Shown piece by piece: positions 59,086 to 64,000 of a DNA stretch of 64,000 nt. The stretch is from Branchiostoma floridae. Taxonomy: Eukaryota > Chordata > Leptocardii > Amphioxiformes > Branchiostomatidae. The position numbers and the translations under genes were made by a program. The stretch is from contig NC_049990.1 of assembly GCF_000003815.2 (NCBI RefSeq), forward strand, positions 9,623,475-9,687,474, written 5' to 3'. The stretch's first letter is position 1. Each line of letters starts with the position of its first letter. Below the pieces are notes generated by a model. It saw only the letters and a program-made list of their open reading frames with translations, was not told where the DNA came from and searched no databases.

Positions 59086-60640
59086 CGTGCACGTGTGACC
59101 CTGGCTGTACCCTAACCTTGACTCCTGGGATAGCTGCATTCTTTCCTCGCTTATTTACACTTCGATGTAAAATGCTTAGAACAATGTTTTTTTTAAATCT
59201 CACTCAGTGTTTGACCAAAACATATACTAGTACATATATTAGTTAAAGGTGCATGCACTCAACAGAAGTGGCGGTCATATCAAGATTAGGGTATGTTTAC
59301 AAACTAGAAGACAAAAAACGGAACCTCACCTCGTTGAATGTGCACATGATATGCTACGGCAAACATGCTTTTGCAGGTCCAAAGTAAGTCGCCATGGCCA
59401 TCTTCGGTTCGTCAGTTTTCTCGCAAAACGTAACGTTTTTTGATGAACATGGATTGCGTCCAGAGACTCTGTGTTTTCCACCAGGCTTTCTCACTCTGGA
59501 CATTTAAATGTGTCCTCGAAAAACAGACGCGGCCGGTAGGAAGGAACTTGTCCGACCACTTTTTCCGCGACCTGCTACGACCTTACCCTGAAGGCAAACT
59601 TTTCGCAAAACATGCACTTTAAAGTCAACGCATGTTATTGAGTGCACATGAAGCCTTGTCGTGGTTTGCCTTTCAAAGTGACAAAGGAAACCGTCTATTT
59701 GAGCTCTTTACAATACTTGTGCTGACCGTTGTTACTGGCTAGCATGCGATGTACCCTGAGGGAATGAAGAGCAAGTCAAGCTGAGGAGGATTCTAAGAAG
59801 CCTTCATCTGACTGAATCTTGTGACGTCATACTTTAAAAGGTGACTGACGCCTGTAGATTTACGGGAATATGGTGTGTTCCATTTTCTGCACAAGAACTC
59901 CCAGTATGAAATTATCTCAGCCTCTATTCTTAACCTTAATTAAACAGTGGCATTAAATTGAAATAACATACACTGCCCCCTCGCGATATTTCAAGAGAGA
60001 GCACCTTACCTGTTTCTGATAGTGATGTAGTTATATATACCTGAGGAAATGTGTACGGTCGGTAGGGGGCAATAGATGTAGTTGTTGAGCGAAGGCGAAT
60101 TTCCACTGAAGGCCAATTGCTAGAAGATGTGTCCAGCACGTTCTATCTTTTGTCTAGCTCTGTCTATCTGCTTGTGTTCCCGGATATTTGTGTTTAGTAA
60201 AATGATTATTAGAAAACCTCCGGATGGATTGTGATGATGCTTGATAGGTGATCGGTATTTGCTTGAGCCTCGATGCTGGCGGATATCATTGGTACTGCAG
60301 GCCGCAGAAATTCTTTTCTTTGTACTTTTTGTTCTAGACATGCTATAGTCTTGATTCTTTTGTGTCAGATAGTTTTTTTTTATGTCAGGAAGAAGTGATG
60401 TAGGTTCGGACCCCGTAGTTTTTATTTACTTGTCTCGGTATCTCCGGATGCCATTTTGGACGTAGAAAACAACGTTAACAGAACAAGCAAGATACGGAGA
60501 CAAGGGAAACTTCCAATAATTAGCATATCTAATTTTGTGGTATTCAAGGGAGTTTCACTAAGCGATTAGATAATACTGCCTTCATAATAGATTATGACGG
60601 CAGTATTTGTAACGTACTTTTGTATTTGTCTTTGAATCCT

Positions 60641-60749
60641 ACTCTCCAAGCAGAGGTTGAATCGCGCAGATTTAGTAGTAGTCGGAAAAATTACACGGGC
60701 GCTCTTCTTGCGAAGATTGCTGCGCGATTTAACCTCTGCTTGGAGAGTG
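60641..60749. mobile_element. 109-bp palindromic MITE with 10-bp target-site duplication
   Basis: Flanked by tttgaatcct at 60631-60640 and 60750-60759. The ends actctccaagcagaggttga then atcgcgcag and ctgcgcgattt then aacctctgcttggagagt are inverted repeats of about 30 bases. A 9-10 bp duplication suggests a Mutator-like origin. Relatives of its end occur at 22798, 24641 and 62424. Confidence 0.8.
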
Positions 60750-61343
60750 TTTGAATCCTGCTTACTATATATATTGCCAATCCACACAATCTCTGCTCTT
60801 CGGGTGGTACAGTCGAATCAACGCTTTGACAGAAACCTGTTAAAACACAAATCCACTCAACAAACGGGTTGTGACTGTTTTTTACATTCCGAAAGTGCGT
60901 CAGAAGACCTCAGAAGTTCGACACCAACTTTCCCAGATGATCTATTCCATTCCCACATGTTTCAGTTCAGTCCAGCCTAACTCTGTGTGTGAGCTCAAGT
61001 CTTCATGAATTCTTCAAAGGCGAATCAAGGGCTACTTTAAACCGGTAGTACCGTATATTCGAATTCCCTTGGTTTTCTACTGACTTCGTGGTAAACCGTG
61101 AGTGCCCTTTCGGTCATTGTCTAATGAGATTGGCATATGTAAAACCTCAAGTCAGTCATGATGACTTGCATCAGGATATCTTGTTACAATGTTCTCTCGG
61201 TCACCCCATGATTGAATACCCACCTACATAATATGTCTGCTAAACAATGTTCTTTCGGTCATGTATTGAATCGGCGTATATCAATCTTCTGAAGTCAGCA
61301 TGACATACCCGAATATCTAGTTACACAGTTCTCCATGATGATT

Positions 61344-61399
61344 CTGTGTCATGGGGTCAACGTTCTCTCGAACGAGAGATCGCTGACCCCATGACACAG
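61344..61399. repeat. Near-perfect hairpin, 27-base arms and 2-base loop
   Basis: ctgtgtcatggggtcaacgt then tctctcg is followed by aa and the inverse cgagagatcgctgaccccat then gacacag, with two mismatched positions. To its left (61100-61300) lie degenerate repeats of a tctttcggtca motif. Function unknown. Confidence 0.75.
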
Positions 61400-64000
61400 C
61401 TTTTCTTCCCTTTTCAGTTTATACTGTGGTATATGTAACAACAGTAGCATAGATTTTTATTTATCGTTTCATTGCCGCTTTTACTTTATGCCTTATTCAG
61501 ACATCTGATAGTCATTTTCTGTGAGAAACGTTTACATCTAGATGTTCACATTTAAAGAAATTACACACATAACGTTACATACATGAGATTGTACAATATG
61601 AGCGATCAAAACATTAAAACAAGGTCATTGTTTTTGATACTTTTTCTACATCATAAGATAAATCAACCTTATCACCTTATCGATATTTACGAAGAAAATT
61701 CTAAAAAAATACTTCCTTCTAAAAATCATCTATAAATGTAGTAGTTGATTCATCATCATAATATACATATTGTCTCTTGATACTCAGAATATTTCCACCA
61801 TTCCTTGAACAACTGACATGTAATTTACGACACAGACGATGGACATGTATCAGGTCAGGAGTTTATCAAATGGCGTGCTATGTTTACTGTAGCTCTGAAG
61901 TGTGGTACGTTTTGGTTTACATTCCATGTCGCCATGCTGTACAACACTGCACGGGATTAATGGTCCACCTACAGCAGGTCAGGTAACATTCCCTAATGCC
62001 TGTGTAAACTGTGTTGTCGTTGGGTATTTAGACGGTATCAAAGTAACATCGTTCGGCAGTCAGATACACTGCTGTACCCCTCCCCGTGTACATTGTTTCA
62101 AAATGGTCACTTCGAATCTTGACTGAGTTATTGCCCAATTTAAAGAGCACTATCGTTTTATTTAAAGCTATCTTGTGTGTTAATACTTAACTTGTCGTTT
62201 CAAAAGAAACCTAAATGCTAATAACCCCCGTCAAAACGGACATACTGTAATTAGTCTATGTGTTTGTTTGTCTTGGTATGTGCGTGTCGACAGTTGCAGG
62301 ACCTACAGCAGAAATGGTGTAGTAGGATATTTGGAGATTTTGAAGTCTGGTCTAGCCCTGGTCCAATGTTATAGACAGACAGCGAATGATAACCCGCGAG
62401 TGGAGTATTGGTTGATGACGTATTCTCCAAGCAGAGGTTATGTCGATGGATAGTAGCGGCCGGGATTTCTTGTCAGCCCCCACCATCCATTCCCCACCCC
62501 TACCGACAGAAACCTCTGAGTGGACAAGTGATGACTCAGGTTAGACGGAACACTTTTCTCCATTTCTGGATACACTTAACTTGTTTGCAATTATAAATAA
62601 AAGTACTGTCTTTCTATGTTTGTTTTGAAGCCAAGTCTTCCAGATTGTCCAAGGCTTTCCTTAGCCTGGGTATCAGTCTTGTTGGTTTACCGGGGTTCCC
62701 ACACTGCCGGAGTATGGGAGCCCAGGACCCTGATAGACTATCCATGATACTCATGATCAGGTTAGGCTTTTCTTGCCTTAGCTAATAGCCAGAACAGATA
62801 TCGGTAGCCCTAAAGCTAACCCCCTGAACCAACAAGTGACAGATGGCATCAACAGAACGATGTTCCGTCAGAAGTTCCGTGCTGAAGTGTAGAGGATGTC
62901 AAAAACAACGTTATTCTTACGTCAGCCGTTTCCCTATACAACTATTTTTACCATAATATGACGGCGGATTTTCGTGTCCACCATCTGAAATAACATACGA
63001 ATGTTGGAACTAGACTAAACAACACTGTGAACGAACGCGGATGATTCTAAACAGACATCATGTTTTATCTGCTTACATAGATGATAAGATATAATGTATA
63101 ATTCAGATTGCAGTCATTTGAGTACGATGAGTTTCATTTCTCATAATCTGACATGAATTGCTATTAGCACAAGCCGAACCGTTTAGCGAGCGCACAATAA
63201 TAGCGGAGACCGAAACACAAACCTGTTGTACGTTGTGTCAATATTGTTGACATTTCACCGGGTATGTTTGTTTCAAGGTTGGGTGAACGTACGTACGGTC
63301 GTTGTCTGACTTAACGGGACACCTCACTTTGCCCTTAACACTTCTTCACACCTGGAGTTGCCTTAGAAAGGAGCTAAAATGTTTAAGGATTTTTTTTCTT
63401 CAAAATTTCAAAAGCTTCGATCTTTTTGAGTGGCTGTTAATTTTGTTAATCTGAAGTCGAATAAGTTTTAGAGTGTTTTGCTTACTGTTTTTTTTTTTAA
63501 TCCGATTTGACAGAAACTTTGAACATGGTTTGAAGAAGAATTCAAGACAGGTGGCATAATGGGTTCAATGACCGAGATGTCATAGACCTTTCTGTGTAAT
63601 ATAATACTTAGTAGTCTAACCATGAAATCAGGGCATATACAGTAGGAGCATGCCGACCCATGTGACAGAGCCTGATGCTCCAGGATATAAATATCTCACA
63701 CCATGGCAGATCCATATCATTAATACATTAGGAGATGGCCTGAATCTATTCAGGATCGTGCCAATGTAGATATAGGGGAGAACGAATTATATTTCCAGCA
63801 ATCCAAAAAGTGGATATCTTATCAGCATTAAAGTTTTGATTTGAACTCTTATTAGCTCACCTGTAAGTCAGGTATTTTTGTTGGTGTGTGCTAAGTATGA
63901 CCTACACTGTACCCTTCCAGTATAAAAGTTAATGGTAAAGCGATGTATTGTATACTTGTCTAGTTCAAGACGATTTATAACTTTATAGGTAGCGTTTATG

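Larger units (their letters stand above)
57507..64000. other. Gene-poor right end
   Basis: Apart from the elements listed separately, I find no exon with recognisable domain content. A dispersed repeat is suggested at about 62256-62375, which resembles 38738-39003 (tttgtttgtcttagtgtgtgt-like start and ggtccaatgttatagaga). A MITE-type end (agcctgggtatcag ... taccggggttcc) lies at about 62664-62700, with an unclear partner. Confidence 0.4.

Overview
This is eukaryotic nuclear DNA from an animal. It has short GT-AG introns, a eukaryotic tRNA-Gly, and genes for angiomotin and TAF6 plus a MyTH4-FERM tail. Foldback DNA transposons, a 5S-rRNA-derived SINE and a non-LTR retrotransposon are also present. 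The gene content and repeat style fit an invertebrate deuterostome, most likely amphioxus (Branchiostoma). That assignment is inference; no database was searched.

Left third (1-21600) is a rearranged, duplicated block. A sugar-transporter-like MFS gene (MFSD4/NaGLT1 type) lies on + at the left edge, with its 5' end probably outside the window. A second, nearly identical copy is on - (8776-10903). A 5'-truncated, frameshifted third copy is on - (13727-14428), and an orphan first-exon fragment sits at 7530-7611. Two direct copies of an unrelated segment (about 2490-7175 and 14429-17864) carry the first exons of a MyTH4-FERM gene. The right copy runs on into a complete tail gene (17149-21598). 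The left copy has an in-frame stop and ends after two exons. Each copy holds a transposon whose empty target site is preserved in the other: a 5'-truncated retrotransposon (3101-4773, TSD attcgtg) in the left one and a TTA-flanked DNA transposon (14808-16091) in the right one. A tRNA-Gly(TCC) lies between the pieces.

Middle (24091-41970) is one large + strand angiomotin gene. It has L/PPxY motifs that in the family bind YAP WW domains, a long coiled-coil region and, unexpectedly, a SAM-like segment at the N-terminus. A CpG-rich stretch in an early intron looks like a second promoter and carries four TEAD-type CATTCC motifs.

Right part: a small CAP-Gly protein gene on - (43696-45889) and taf6 on + (46910-55329) are divergently arranged. 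The ~1 kb between them holds a TCTCGCGAGA palindrome, a CCAAT box and an RFX X-box-like palindrome. The last coding segment of the CAP-Gly gene is tandemly triplicated into its 3' flank. Convergent to taf6 is an unidentified ORF on - (56065-57506), broken by a 41-bp tandem duplication. From 57507 to the right end I see no gene, only transposon relics (a 972-bp piggyBac-like element, a 109-bp foldback element with a 10-bp TSD, and hairpins).

All exon models were assembled by eye from reading frame, splice sites and phase. The amot (926 codons), taf6 (680 codons) and CAP-Gly (225 codons) models all sum to whole codons.
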